This document shows, piece by piece, positions 1-5,656 of a stretch of 5,697 nucleotides of DNA. Numbering within the stretch: the first letter of the stretch is position 1; every line of letters begins with the position of its first letter. Both the position numbers and the translations under genes were made by a program. The stretch is from Desulfuromonas sp. SDB. Its GTDB lineage: Bacteria; SDB-A. Where the stretch lies: contig LKUE01000053.1 of assembly GCA_001412365.1 (NCBI GenBank), positions 1-5,697 on the forward strand, read 5' to 3'. The notes under the pieces were generated by a model. The model saw only the letters and a program-made list of their open reading frames with translations, had not been told where the DNA came from and made no database searches.

Positions 1-824
1 ACATTTTTTATTCCCCAATCTGAATCCAAAACTCCAATTTCACGCATTCCTGGATTGTCAATTAAAATACCCCCACTTTTTATAATATACAACTCTCTAT
101 GAGTGGTAATATGTTTTCCTCTATGCGCATAGGAGCTAATCTCCCCCGTTTTAATTAAATCTTCACCCAGTAGAACATTTATAATTGATGACTTCCCTAC
201 CCCGGAAGAACCCAGAAAACAGTAGGTCAATCCTTTTTTTATGAGGTTTCTCAAATCATTTATTCCATGTTCATTGATAATGTTAGTAGCATAAATCTCA
301 TTATCCTCAAATCTCTGCTTTAATTCGTTTATTTTTGTATTTAATTCCTCCTCTGACAGCAGATCAGTTTTATTTAAAATAATTACCGGTTTAATATTTT
401 CTGATTCCGCCAGGACAATGTATCTTTCAAATTTATTTAAGTTGTAATCCCTGTCCGGTGATTGAACAATCAAAGCAACATCAATATTTGCAGCGATAAT
501 CTGCTTATCTGAACTACCCACCGCTTTTCTGGCTAATACTGTTTTCCGGGGAAGTATTTCATGAATTAGAGCTTGTTGTTTATCCAGAACTGCTATCAGA
601 ACCCAATCTCCTACTGTAGGATAATCTTCCGTGGATGAAGCGCTAAACATCATTTTTCCGGTAATTTTTGCAGACAATTCGGATGTCTCATTTCTCAGAA
701 TATACAGTTCTTTATACTGAGCAATGACCCGGGCAGGAATTAGGTTGTGGTCTTTTTGATTAATATCAAAAAATTCATGGTAACCAATATCCTTTAAATC
801 GATTTTTCTAATTTCTTTTTTCAT
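1..824 (-). CDS. rsgA: RsgA-type ribosome small subunit-dependent GTPase, partial (C-terminus beyond window)
   Basis: This is a 30S-subunit assembly GTPase of the YjeQ/YloQ/RsgA family, a cytoplasmic protein that assists late maturation of the small ribosomal subunit. I translated 274 codons without a stop. The circularly permuted G-motif order diagnostic of the family is present: G4 NKTD at residues 151-154, then the G1 P-loop GSSGVGKS at 205-212, a switch-I-like RGKHITTHREL near 235-244, then G3 DNPGM at 256-260. The first ~100 residues fit the N-terminal OB-fold. The C-terminal zinc-binding domain (Cys/His cluster) lies past the left edge and cannot be seen. The start is ATG: TGA lies in frame three codons upstream, and the opening LKDIGYHEFFD is typical of the ~350-residue clade. 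DNPG instead of DTPG is, from memory, common in that clade. No clear SD precedes the start. It may be a stand-alone second copy rather than the housekeeping gene; this is inference. Confidence 0.93.
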   Translation of the reverse strand, partial: MKKEIRKIDLKDIGYHEFFDINQKDHNLIPARVIAQYKELYILRNETSELSAKITGKMMFSASSTEDYPTVGDWVLIAVLDKQQALIHEILPRKTVLARKAVGSSDKQIIAANIDVALIVQSPDRDYNLNKFERYIVLAESENIKPVIILNKTDLLSEEELNTKINELKQRFEDNEIYATNIINEHGINDLRNLIKKGLTYCFLGSSGVGKSSIINVLLGEDLIKTGEISSYAHRGKHITTHRELYIIKSGGILIDNPGMREIGVLDSDWGIKN

Positions 825-832
825 TATTGTTC

Positions 833-860
833 ATTATAACTGAAAACAATTATCAGTCCA
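833..860 (-). promoter_or_regulatory. Candidate promoter abutting the rsgA start (possible leaderless transcript)
   Basis: On the minus strand a perfect TATAAT (838-833) lies 16 nt downstream of TGGACT (860-855, four of six matches to TTGACA). Only 8 nt separate the -10 box from the rsgA ATG, so transcription would begin at or next to the start codon, and no SD is visible. AT-rich DNA yields TATAAT by chance, so this is tentative. Confidence 0.35.
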
Positions 861-887
861 GTTTATCTGTTAATGCAACGAATCTGG

Positions 888-1211
888 TTAGGTAATATTA
901 TTTTTAATCAATTTTGAAAATCTGATTTTCGGAGTGACATCGAAATCAGAGGGGACAATGTCATTGTCTGGGTCACCTTTTAGTACGGGAAGGATTTGAA
1001 ACTCTGTGTATACTGGTATCCATGAGTCATCTTGGTTATTTTCAAATAATAAGTTTGGCTGATCTTGAGTAGATATTACCTTGCCGATAATAATTAAATC
1101 TGACTTTTTCAGCATATCTTCATAGCTTAGAATTTCAACTGGACGAGGGGACAAAGATAATGGCGATATCAGAAGAAACGAGACTAAAAATTATAATTTA
1201 CAGTTTTTCAC
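888..1211 (-). pseudogene. Small exported protein with in-frame stop in its signal peptide
   Basis: The SD GGAG (1223-1220) sits 8 nt before a GTG at 1211, which opens a typical secretion signal: VKNCKL, then TAA at 1193-1191, then in the same frame FLVSFLLISPLSLS. The mature part follows: PRPVEILSYEDMLKKSDLII, IGKV, and later VYTEFQILPVLKGDPDND. The pattern SDLIxIGKV ... T-x-F-x-(I/V)-L-x-VLKGD recurs in small secreted proteins of unknown function, recognised only by pattern. With the stop read through, the frame encodes about 107 residues, short for such proteins and ending in KLIKNNIT without an obvious second half. The frame after the stop could restart at TTG 1154 (88 residues), but that removes the signal peptide and has no SD. 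I therefore call it a pseudogene by nonsense mutation, perhaps also truncated at its 3' end. A sequencing error is the main alternative. Confidence 0.6.
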
Positions 1212-1226
1212 ATAACCTTCTCCATA

Positions 1227-1256
1227 ATTTTAGCCTATCATTTAAATTGGTGTTAA
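1227..1256 (-). promoter_or_regulatory. Candidate sigma-A-type promoter for the exported-protein pseudogene
   Basis: On the minus strand TTAACA (1256-1251, five of six matches to TTGACA) is separated by 18 nt from TAAAAT (1232-1227, five of six matches to TATAAT). It lies between the end of the nucleotidyltransferase gene and the SD of the exported-protein gene. The predicted transcription start would fall inside that SD near 1220, which weakens the call. Confidence 0.28.
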
Positions 1257-1277
1257 AGTGAGACGAGACTTTCACGA

Positions 1278-2153
1278 CTATGTTGTCAAACACCTTGTTT
1301 TATCTAAAAACTCCTTGGTTTTCTCAAAAATGTAGTTATCAAGTGGATAATTACACGCTGCTGCGACTTCACAAGCCATCATTTCAAATAAATAAACACA
1401 TTCTTCCAGAGCAATCTGACTGGACTCTTTTGAATAGCCAGAGTATATTTTGGGGATACGTTCAAGGATGTTATCCTCTGCCCACGTTTCCATATATTTC
1501 CCCATATGCCAAACATCCAGTGACCAGTTATGCAAAGATCGGGCATGCCATTCTATCATTTGTAGTATCCGAGACCGCAAATCATTTTCCCGTGCTTTTG
1601 CCAGCCACAGATCATTTTGATAGAGGACTCGACCAATATAGTATGCCACAAAGAGAAATGATTTGATTACCTGTTCAAATTCTTCTTGACTCGGTTTTCG
1701 GGGGAATAATAAATGGTTTTTTTGATCTTCAGCAAGTCGTATTAAGAGATCACTGATATCTTCTTTATCTATCCAAGTCTCAAAGCCACGTAAAAAAACC
1801 TCCGGTAATTCCGGCTCATTATATATGCCCTTGATGACCAGTGTTGGAATAAAAACAAAATCTATGCCCTGAAAGTTTTCATAAACAACCATCAGTTCAG
1901 GATCATTTCCTGCGGTTCTTCCCGTTTCCGCAAACAAAACCGTGCCAAATCGCTCAATCCACCGTTGATTTGAAAGATAAACCTCATAATTATCAGTTAC
2001 TATAAATAAATCTAAATCTGAGTACTCTGATCCCGGATGTTCAGATCGAGCTCTTGACCCAATAAAGAACACCACTCGTATATCATCATTTTCTTGTGCC
2101 CACAGGATTATTTTTTCTTTCATGCCTTCGATTATACGGTTTGATTTTATCAT
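1278..2153 (-). CDS. AadK/ANT(6)-like nucleotidyltransferase
   Basis: This is a polymerase-beta-fold nucleotidyltransferase resembling the streptomycin 6-adenylyltransferase family (AadK/AadE type), which transfers AMP from ATP to a hydroxyl of an aminoglycoside. Counting from the chosen start, the nucleotide-binding GSRAR is at residues 32-36 and the metal-binding SDLDL at 45-49 (Asp46, Asp48). The likely third acidic residue is Asp98 in GIDFVFIP. The helical C-terminal half carries IEWHA (about 200-204) followed by HMGKYM (about 216-221), like the conserved C-terminal block of AadK. Its 291 residues match the family's usual 280-300. Two ATGs lie six bases apart. SD AAGGA (2165-2161) is only 1 nt from the first (2159) but 7 nt from the second (2153), so the second is taken as the start. 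The family assignment is firm; actual aminoglycoside activity is uncertain, since chromosomal relatives often lack known substrates. Confidence 0.85.
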   Translation of the reverse strand: MIKSNRIIEGMKEKIILWAQENDDIRVVFFIGSRARSEHPGSEYSDLDLFIVTDNYEVYLSNQRWIERFGTVLFAETGRTAGNDPELMVVYENFQGIDFVFIPTLVIKGIYNEPELPEVFLRGFETWIDKEDISDLLIRLAEDQKNHLLFPRKPSQEEFEQVIKSFLFVAYYIGRVLYQNDLWLAKARENDLRSRILQMIEWHARSLHNWSLDVWHMGKYMETWAEDNILERIPKIYSGYSKESSQIALEECVYLFEMMACEVAAACNYPLDNYIFEKTKEFLDKTRCLTT

Positions 2154-2160
2154 ATTCATT

Positions 2161-2165
2161 TCCTT
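2161..2165 (-). promoter_or_regulatory. RBS that selects the second ATG of the nucleotidyltransferase
   Basis: AAGGA on the minus strand, within GACGAAGGAAATGAATATG. Spacing is 1 nt to the upstream ATG (2159) and 7 nt to the downstream ATG (2153). The latter is near optimal, so translation should begin at 2153. Confidence 0.6.
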
Positions 2166-2264
2166 CGTCTCAAATCAGTTAAAGCCTAACAAACTGTAGA
2201 ATATCCTCTTCCAGTACTTTCGGAATTGACATTGTTTCATTTTTTACTTTCTAATCCTCTAAAT

Positions 2265-2906
2265 TTACAAACAATTTAAGTATTTTTGAATGTGCTCAAA
2301 TTCCACCGATTTCATAGACTGCAGTTTATTATTCAGCCAATATTTATGTTTATTGCCCACGGTAATAGTTATCCGCTTTTGAGGATTTTCGTTAACCGTT
2401 TTTTCGATGACTTTCCAGAATCGGTTATTCCATTGTTCCCATAATTTTCCTAATCCCGGAAACATCTTTGAATAAAACTTATCCCAGATGATCTCAATCC
2501 AAGTATCATAAGCCTGACATTGAAAATCAAAGAGGCTGCGGCTGTATACTTCTCCCATTGAACTCCTTAATTCTTTCCAGAATTCCCACTTCTCAGATAA
2601 ATCCGGAGCTGATTCAATCCTGATTATTTCCTCTTTTACCTTATTTTCCTGCTCTATCCAGAATAAAGGGTCAGGCTGCAGAGGAACAATAGTAATTCCT
2701 TGTTTCCGGGCAAAGGGGATAATTGCCCGGGGATACTCCGGTTTTGCATCACCGGCAGCAGTGTTTTCAAGTTGTTCCGGGCTGAACTCAACACAGATAA
2801 TATCCGGATTTGTTTTTTTCACCAGATCAACCAGAATTTCCAGACTGTACATCGGACTGTACAAGTGCCACTGATAGGCAGTTCCAATTACAACTACATT
2901 AGCCAA
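2265..2906 (-). CDS. TraB/GumN/EreA-like fold protein of unknown function, TTG start
   Basis: The function is not known. The 213-residue soluble protein has no signal peptide or membrane segment. It begins with a beta-strand and glycine turn VVVIGTA (residues 4-10), then NPDIICVE (33-40) ending in a conserved-looking Glu40, then a second strand ITIVPLQPD (71-79). After a long Trp-rich helical middle it ends with ITITVGNKHKYWL (about 179-191). This order of GT-x-(H), PDxIxxE and a late VGxxH resembles the TraB/PrgY/GumN and EreA/ChaN-like group, whose members include metal-dependent hydrolases. In place of the usual GTxH, this protein has GTAYQWH, so His14 may substitute. The middle helices, with WEFWKEL and several other aromatics, could bind a ligand. 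The start is TTG: SD AAGGAG is 7 nt upstream and no in-frame ATG precedes the motif. The fold assignment comes from motif order only. Confidence 0.7.
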   Translation of the reverse strand: MANVVVIGTAYQWHLYSPMYSLEILVDLVKKTNPDIICVEFSPEQLENTAAGDAKPEYPRAIIPFARKQGITIVPLQPDPLFWIEQENKVKEEIIRIESAPDLSEKWEFWKELRSSMGEVYSRSLFDFQCQAYDTWIEIIWDKFYSKMFPGLGKLWEQWNNRFWKVIEKTVNENPQKRITITVGNKHKYWLNNKLQSMKSVEFEHIQKYLNCL

Positions 2907-2913
2907 GTATATT

Positions 2914-2919
2914 CTCCTT
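2914..2919 (-). promoter_or_regulatory. Strong RBS supporting a TTG start
   Basis: AAGGAG on the minus strand, followed by the 7-nt spacer AATATAC and then TTG GCT AAT GTA. The GTA-GTT-GTA-ATT-GGA strand motif begins within four codons, so the TTG must be the initiator. Confidence 0.7.
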
Positions 2920-3041
2920 GAAGGTTAAACAAAAAAATCACCAGTGGACAATTTAAGATTCATCATAATTAATATTTTAAAGACAACACTCGATTCAACA
3001 GAAAATATATTTTTAACTTGTCAAATAATTGTTTATTCTCC

Positions 3042-3977
3042 TTAAAATTGTAGCTTTCGATCGTACCAATTTGGGATATAGGTGGTAAATCCATTATAGG
3101 AATTATATACCAAATCACAATTATCTATCATTTTTTTTATTTCCCTGTTTCCAAAGGGAATTGCCCAAGGAATTGAAGCAAGCATGTTAGCGGCATTATA
3201 TAAAGACATTAACTTGAAAAAATTATCAGGCACACCGCCATTGAAATATGCGTTGACCTGACCGACCGCAAAAGCTGAACTCAAGCTCCAGGTGAATACA
3301 AACCTATCGTATTCTTCCCAAGGATCACCAATGCCTGACCGATTAAAATCAATTACCCCTAATTGCTGGTTTTGATCAATGACAAAACTGCCTATATGAT
3401 AATCACCATGCTGCAAAGTCGTATCCCGGTCATTGAGTAAATAAATATTTGATGTCAGAAAATCAATTATTTTTTGACCATAACTCAATTTTTTCGGACA
3501 GTTCATATATTTATCAATTATTCTGTGTATTTTTTTTGTATATCTTTCTGTCCAGATTTCATTTTCCATGGGCTGCTTTTTTAGATGTATGGCTTGGAGA
3601 ATCTTACCGGCTTGTAATCCAAGATTATATTGTTCTCTTTTACTCAAGACAGGCAGCTCTTTTGTAGCATCATTGCCCGAAACCCAGGTTATAACCATGT
3701 AAACAAATTTCTTTTCACCACATAGACCAAATTTAACTGCCCGGGGAATAGGAATCTTCAGACCGGTAAGACTATTGATCAACTTATATTCTGCTTTCCG
3801 TCTCTCTAATTCAGAAAATGGAGATATCCTCAGTAAAAATACATTTCCAGAATTATCAACCACCTGGTACTTTTTATCATTTGACCACCCCTTTTTTATT
3901 TGCCGAATATTTATCCAGTCATGATTTTTTGAGATCTCTTCAACTACAGGATAGAGATCGTATTTAAATTTTTTCAC
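3042..3977 (-). CDS. Aminoglycoside phosphotransferase (APH) family protein with Asn-to-Ser change in the catalytic loop
   Basis: This is a protein-kinase-like small-molecule phosphotransferase of the APH family, 311 residues, predicted cytoplasmic. The N-lobe shows the KKGWSNDKKYQV loop (28-39), a beta strand FLLRIS with Arg50 near the expected nucleotide-binding Lys/Arg position, and a hinge-like YMVITWVSGND (93-103). The catalytic loop is HGDYHIGSFVID (190-201), with His190 and the presumed base Asp192. The metal-binding DFN is at 210-212 within GVIDFNRSGIGDPWEEYDR. The C-lobe IPWAIPFG (269-276) and terminal IPNWY are, as I recall them, typical of a Firmicute-type subfamily. The Asn expected in HxDxxxxN is Ser197 (codon AGT, one transition from AAT), which may lower or alter metal binding. 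The start is GTG, because no in-frame ATG precedes the conserved region. GGATGG lies about 10 nt upstream, GAAGGA 13 nt upstream. The substrate is unknown; it could be an aminoglycoside, sugar, amine or other alcohol. Confidence 0.85.
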   Translation of the reverse strand: MKKFKYDLYPVVEEISKNHDWINIRQIKKGWSNDKKYQVVDNSGNVFLLRISPFSELERRKAEYKLINSLTGLKIPIPRAVKFGLCGEKKFVYMVITWVSGNDATKELPVLSKREQYNLGLQAGKILQAIHLKKQPMENEIWTERYTKKIHRIIDKYMNCPKKLSYGQKIIDFLTSNIYLLNDRDTTLQHGDYHIGSFVIDQNQQLGVIDFNRSGIGDPWEEYDRFVFTWSLSSAFAVGQVNAYFNGGVPDNFFKLMSLYNAANMLASIPWAIPFGNREIKKMIDNCDLVYNSYNGFTTYIPNWYDRKLQF

Positions 3978-4122
3978 TTAGATCAAACCATCCTTCAAAC
4001 TAAAATGATATTATTAAATTTTCTAATGATCTCTATAACTAAAATATTTTTGGTATTTTCTTTATTAACGGAATTGTAAACCCTATATTTTATTGTATTA
4101 TATTTAATAATCCTTCCAATAG

Positions 4123-4148
4123 AAAAAAATAGTAAGTTATGTTTTACC
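4123..4148 (-). terminator. Weak terminator-like hairpin downstream of the ASCH gene
   Basis: On the minus strand GGTAA and TTACT can form a five-pair stem (one G-U) around an 8-nt loop, followed by TA and seven T residues. It begins 22 nt after the ASCH stop codon. The stem is short and AT-rich, so termination would be inefficient at best. The remaining 145 bases up to the next gene hold no convincing promoter, only isolated -10-like sequence such as TATAAT. Confidence 0.28.
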
Positions 4149-4170
4149 GAGGTTTTCCAAGTCATGATGC

Positions 4171-4530
4171 TTAAGATTGATTGACCACTCCAAAGTAGTA
4201 GGCAATGAACTCGAAATCATCATCCGGATTGTTAAAATATTCCCGATGATCTGACCGAAATTCATCGGCATTTGAATTGGTTTCACCCTGCCACAACCTT
4301 TCCGGAATCGAGTCCCAGCGGCATAACTCCATAGCTACAATACCGATTGTAGCCTTTTTCTTCAGTTTGCTATCATACACATCATAATATTTTCCCACCA
4401 CTAATGGATCATTGTATTCATCTTCTTTCTGATCAACCTCTTCCAAAGTAGTTACGCTTGCTGTTTTTCTACCTTCGATTATCTGTTGAACCAAAGCATC
4501 GGATACAAACTGAATCTTATTATTATTCAT
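4171..4530 (-). CDS. ASCH-domain protein
   Basis: A 119-residue, single-domain ASCH protein of the PUA-like beta-barrel fold. Such proteins bind RNA or nucleosides, and at least one (E. coli YqfB) is an N4-acetylcytidine amidohydrolase. The domain spans almost the whole chain: IQFVSDALVQQIIEGRKTAS (6-25) contains the signature GRKT. LVVGKYYDVYD (43-53) is the barrel strand after the conserved Gly, ATIGIVAMELCRWDSIP (60-76) carries Glu68, and the chain ends FEFIAYYFGVV (106-116). It is acidic, with no signal peptide or membrane segment. The start is ATG at 4530, 9 nt after GGGAG. A longer frame opening with GTG at 4566 has no SD and adds 12 residues outside the domain. The gene lies 97 bp after the kinase-fold gene and may share its transcript. 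The family is clear, the biochemical role unproven. Confidence 0.85.
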   Translation of the reverse strand: MNNNKIQFVSDALVQQIIEGRKTASVTTLEEVDQKEDEYNDPLVVGKYYDVYDSKLKKKATIGIVAMELCRWDSIPERLWQGETNSNADEFRSDHREYFNNPDDDFEFIAYYFGVVNQS

Positions 4531-4539
4531 TAGTAAAAT

Positions 4540-4544
4540 CTCCC
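4540..4544 (-). promoter_or_regulatory. RBS that selects the ATG start of the ASCH gene
   Basis: GGGAG on the minus strand within CACAGGGAGATTTTACTAATG, 9 nt before ATG 4530. It lies inside the longer frame that opens at GTG 4566, arguing that the longer frame is not the translated one. Confidence 0.6.
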
Positions 4545-4627
4545 TGTGGTTTTTCTGTTGATACACTAATCCAAAACAACAACATTGATCATTCTAATAA
4601 AGCTTAATAAAAGTTAATTATAATTAC

Positions 4628-5656
4628 TCAGTTTCTCTCTAGATAATGTTCAACTAACCTGAGGTATCGTGCCATCCGATTGAAGACATAGTCTTTATGC
4701 TCCGGATGATTTTGCACCGCATTTACCGCATAAAGACTCCAATACACTGAATAAGCAGCCAGGAAAAGATCTAAAGCATTTATTTGATCTTCAGTCAGAG
4801 AACGAATTTGATTATAACCATCAATCAGAGCTTCCCGGAAAACCGACTTGATCTGATCTTCTTCGCTTTCCTCCAGAACAATAGACAAATCGAAAACATA
4901 ATAACCAAAACCGGAATCATCAAAATCAATAATCCGGGGGTTTCCTTTCCAGAACAGTACATTGGCTTCCATTCCAATATCCCCATGGATCAATCCGTAC
5001 ACTTCTGTACTTTTACCCCAGTTATTCATAACTCTTTTTACCTTTTTTGTGATAGTCCGGAAAGGTTTTATATATTCCGGAGATAGCAGTTCCCAGGCTT
5101 TTTTCGTGGATTTGCCAAATAAACCTTCCCAGTCATAAATACGCTTTGATTGATTCTCAGGTGGACCATAAATTTCAGTATGATTATGCAACTGAGCAAT
5201 CAATTTTCCCAGCTGTTCATAATGATATGGTTTAATATTGTACTTCTTAAGTTCTCTTCCTCTAATCCAGCTAAGTAAGGAGCAAGTCCGCTGCCCGGGT
5301 ATACCCGGAATCGAAACTGAAGTGGTTAACTGACCATCTAAAGTAAAAACCGGTTTGGGTACAGGCAGATTATCATCCTTGACCATTGAGTTTAGCCATT
5401 CTAATTCTAATTTTATTGCTTCCGGAGTCTGATAACCGGATTGATGAATTCTCAGTAAATATTTTCCTGTTTCATAAATATCAGTATCAGGGGTGGGGAT
5501 GGGATTGTTATCAATAACCTGAAAAAGAGTGTTTCCTGCTTCTCTCAAAAACTTAAAACGAGTATCAGATAATTTATAGTTTTCCAATGCTAGCTTCGCT
5601 ACTTGTCTCATTCTTCTTATCCGGCCAAGATAGGTGAGTTGTTCGAAATGTTTCAT
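4628..5656 (-). CDS. Phosphotransferase of the APH/choline-kinase superfamily with a variant catalytic loop
   Basis: This 342-residue, predicted cytoplasmic kinase-fold protein resembles the homoserine-kinase-II/APH-like phosphotransferases. The N-lobe contains YLLRIHQSGYQTPEAIKLEL (66-85), with Arg69 near the ATP-binding position and the helix bearing the likely pairing Glu. The hinge is near LLSWIRGREL (127-136), followed by LGKLIAQLHNH (149-159), DWEGLFG (175-181) and the catalytic loop LIHGDIGMEANVLFW (222-236). That loop has His224, Asp226 and Asn232. The metal-binding IIDFDDSGFGYYVFDLS follows (242-258). HGDIGMEAN has one residue more between Asp and Asn than the standard HxDxxxxN. The start is ATG, with in-frame TAA nine codons upstream and only a weak GAAG as SD. 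It shares little with the other kinase-fold protein here, so the pair are not recent duplicates. The substrate is unknown. Confidence 0.87.
   Translation of the reverse strand: MKHFEQLTYLGRIRRMRQVAKLALENYKLSDTRFKFLREAGNTLFQVIDNNPIPTPDTDIYETGKYLLRIHQSGYQTPEAIKLELEWLNSMVKDDNLPVPKPVFTLDGQLTTSVSIPGIPGQRTCSLLSWIRGRELKKYNIKPYHYEQLGKLIAQLHNHTEIYGPPENQSKRIYDWEGLFGKSTKKAWELLSPEYIKPFRTITKKVKRVMNNWGKSTEVYGLIHGDIGMEANVLFWKGNPRIIDFDDSGFGYYVFDLSIVLEESEEDQIKSVFREALIDGYNQIRSLTEDQINALDLFLAAYSVYWSLYAVNAVQNHPEHKDYVFNRMARYLRLVEHYLERN

Noticed and set aside
1178-1270. 8-bp direct repeat ACGAGACT at about 1178 and 1263, flanking the start of the broken gene.
   Set aside because: Too short to be a target-site duplication signal without an inserted element between the copies; consistent with chance.
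1280-1666. Plus-strand open frame antisense to the nucleotidyltransferase.
   Set aside because: It is antisense to a gene with clear catalytic motifs. The translation is compositionally odd and lacks recognisable domains, and I see no SD.
2185-2191. GCCTAAC/GTTAGGC, matching the integron attC core (RYYYAAC/GTTRRRY), in a row of same-direction single genes including APH and ANT types.
   Set aside because: No partner core lies at attC distance in this gap, and I see no such core pairs or shared repeats in the other gaps. A lone 7-mer match is expected by chance, so this is not a cassette array.
2179-2240. Two tiny minus-strand frames between the TraB-like and nucleotidyltransferase genes: MKQCQFRKYWKRIFYSLLGFN from 2240 and MSIPKVLEEDILQFVRL from 2232.
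   Set aside because: Each is 17-21 residues, with no properly spaced SD. The second looks faintly like the N-terminus of a small helical antitoxin-type protein but stops at once, so a real gene or identifiable remnant cannot be supported.
2700-2921. Plus-strand open frame antisense to the TraB-like gene.
   Set aside because: No domain, no supporting SD; explained as a shadow of the minus-strand gene.
3019-3041. Perfect TTGACA (3024-3019, minus strand) and a small AATAA/TTATT hairpin after the APH-family stop.
   Set aside because: No -10 box lies at 16-18 nt from TTGACA, and the five-pair A/T hairpin has no T-run directly after it. Neither a promoter nor a terminator is supportable.
3449-3667. 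Plus-strand Phe-rich, membrane-like open frame antisense to the APH-family gene.
   Set aside because: The hydrophobicity comes from reading Lys/Glu-rich codons backwards. No SD or domain.
4784-5086. Plus-strand open frame antisense to the large phosphotransferase gene.
   Set aside because: It covers the antisense of the conserved catalytic loop and has no features of its own.
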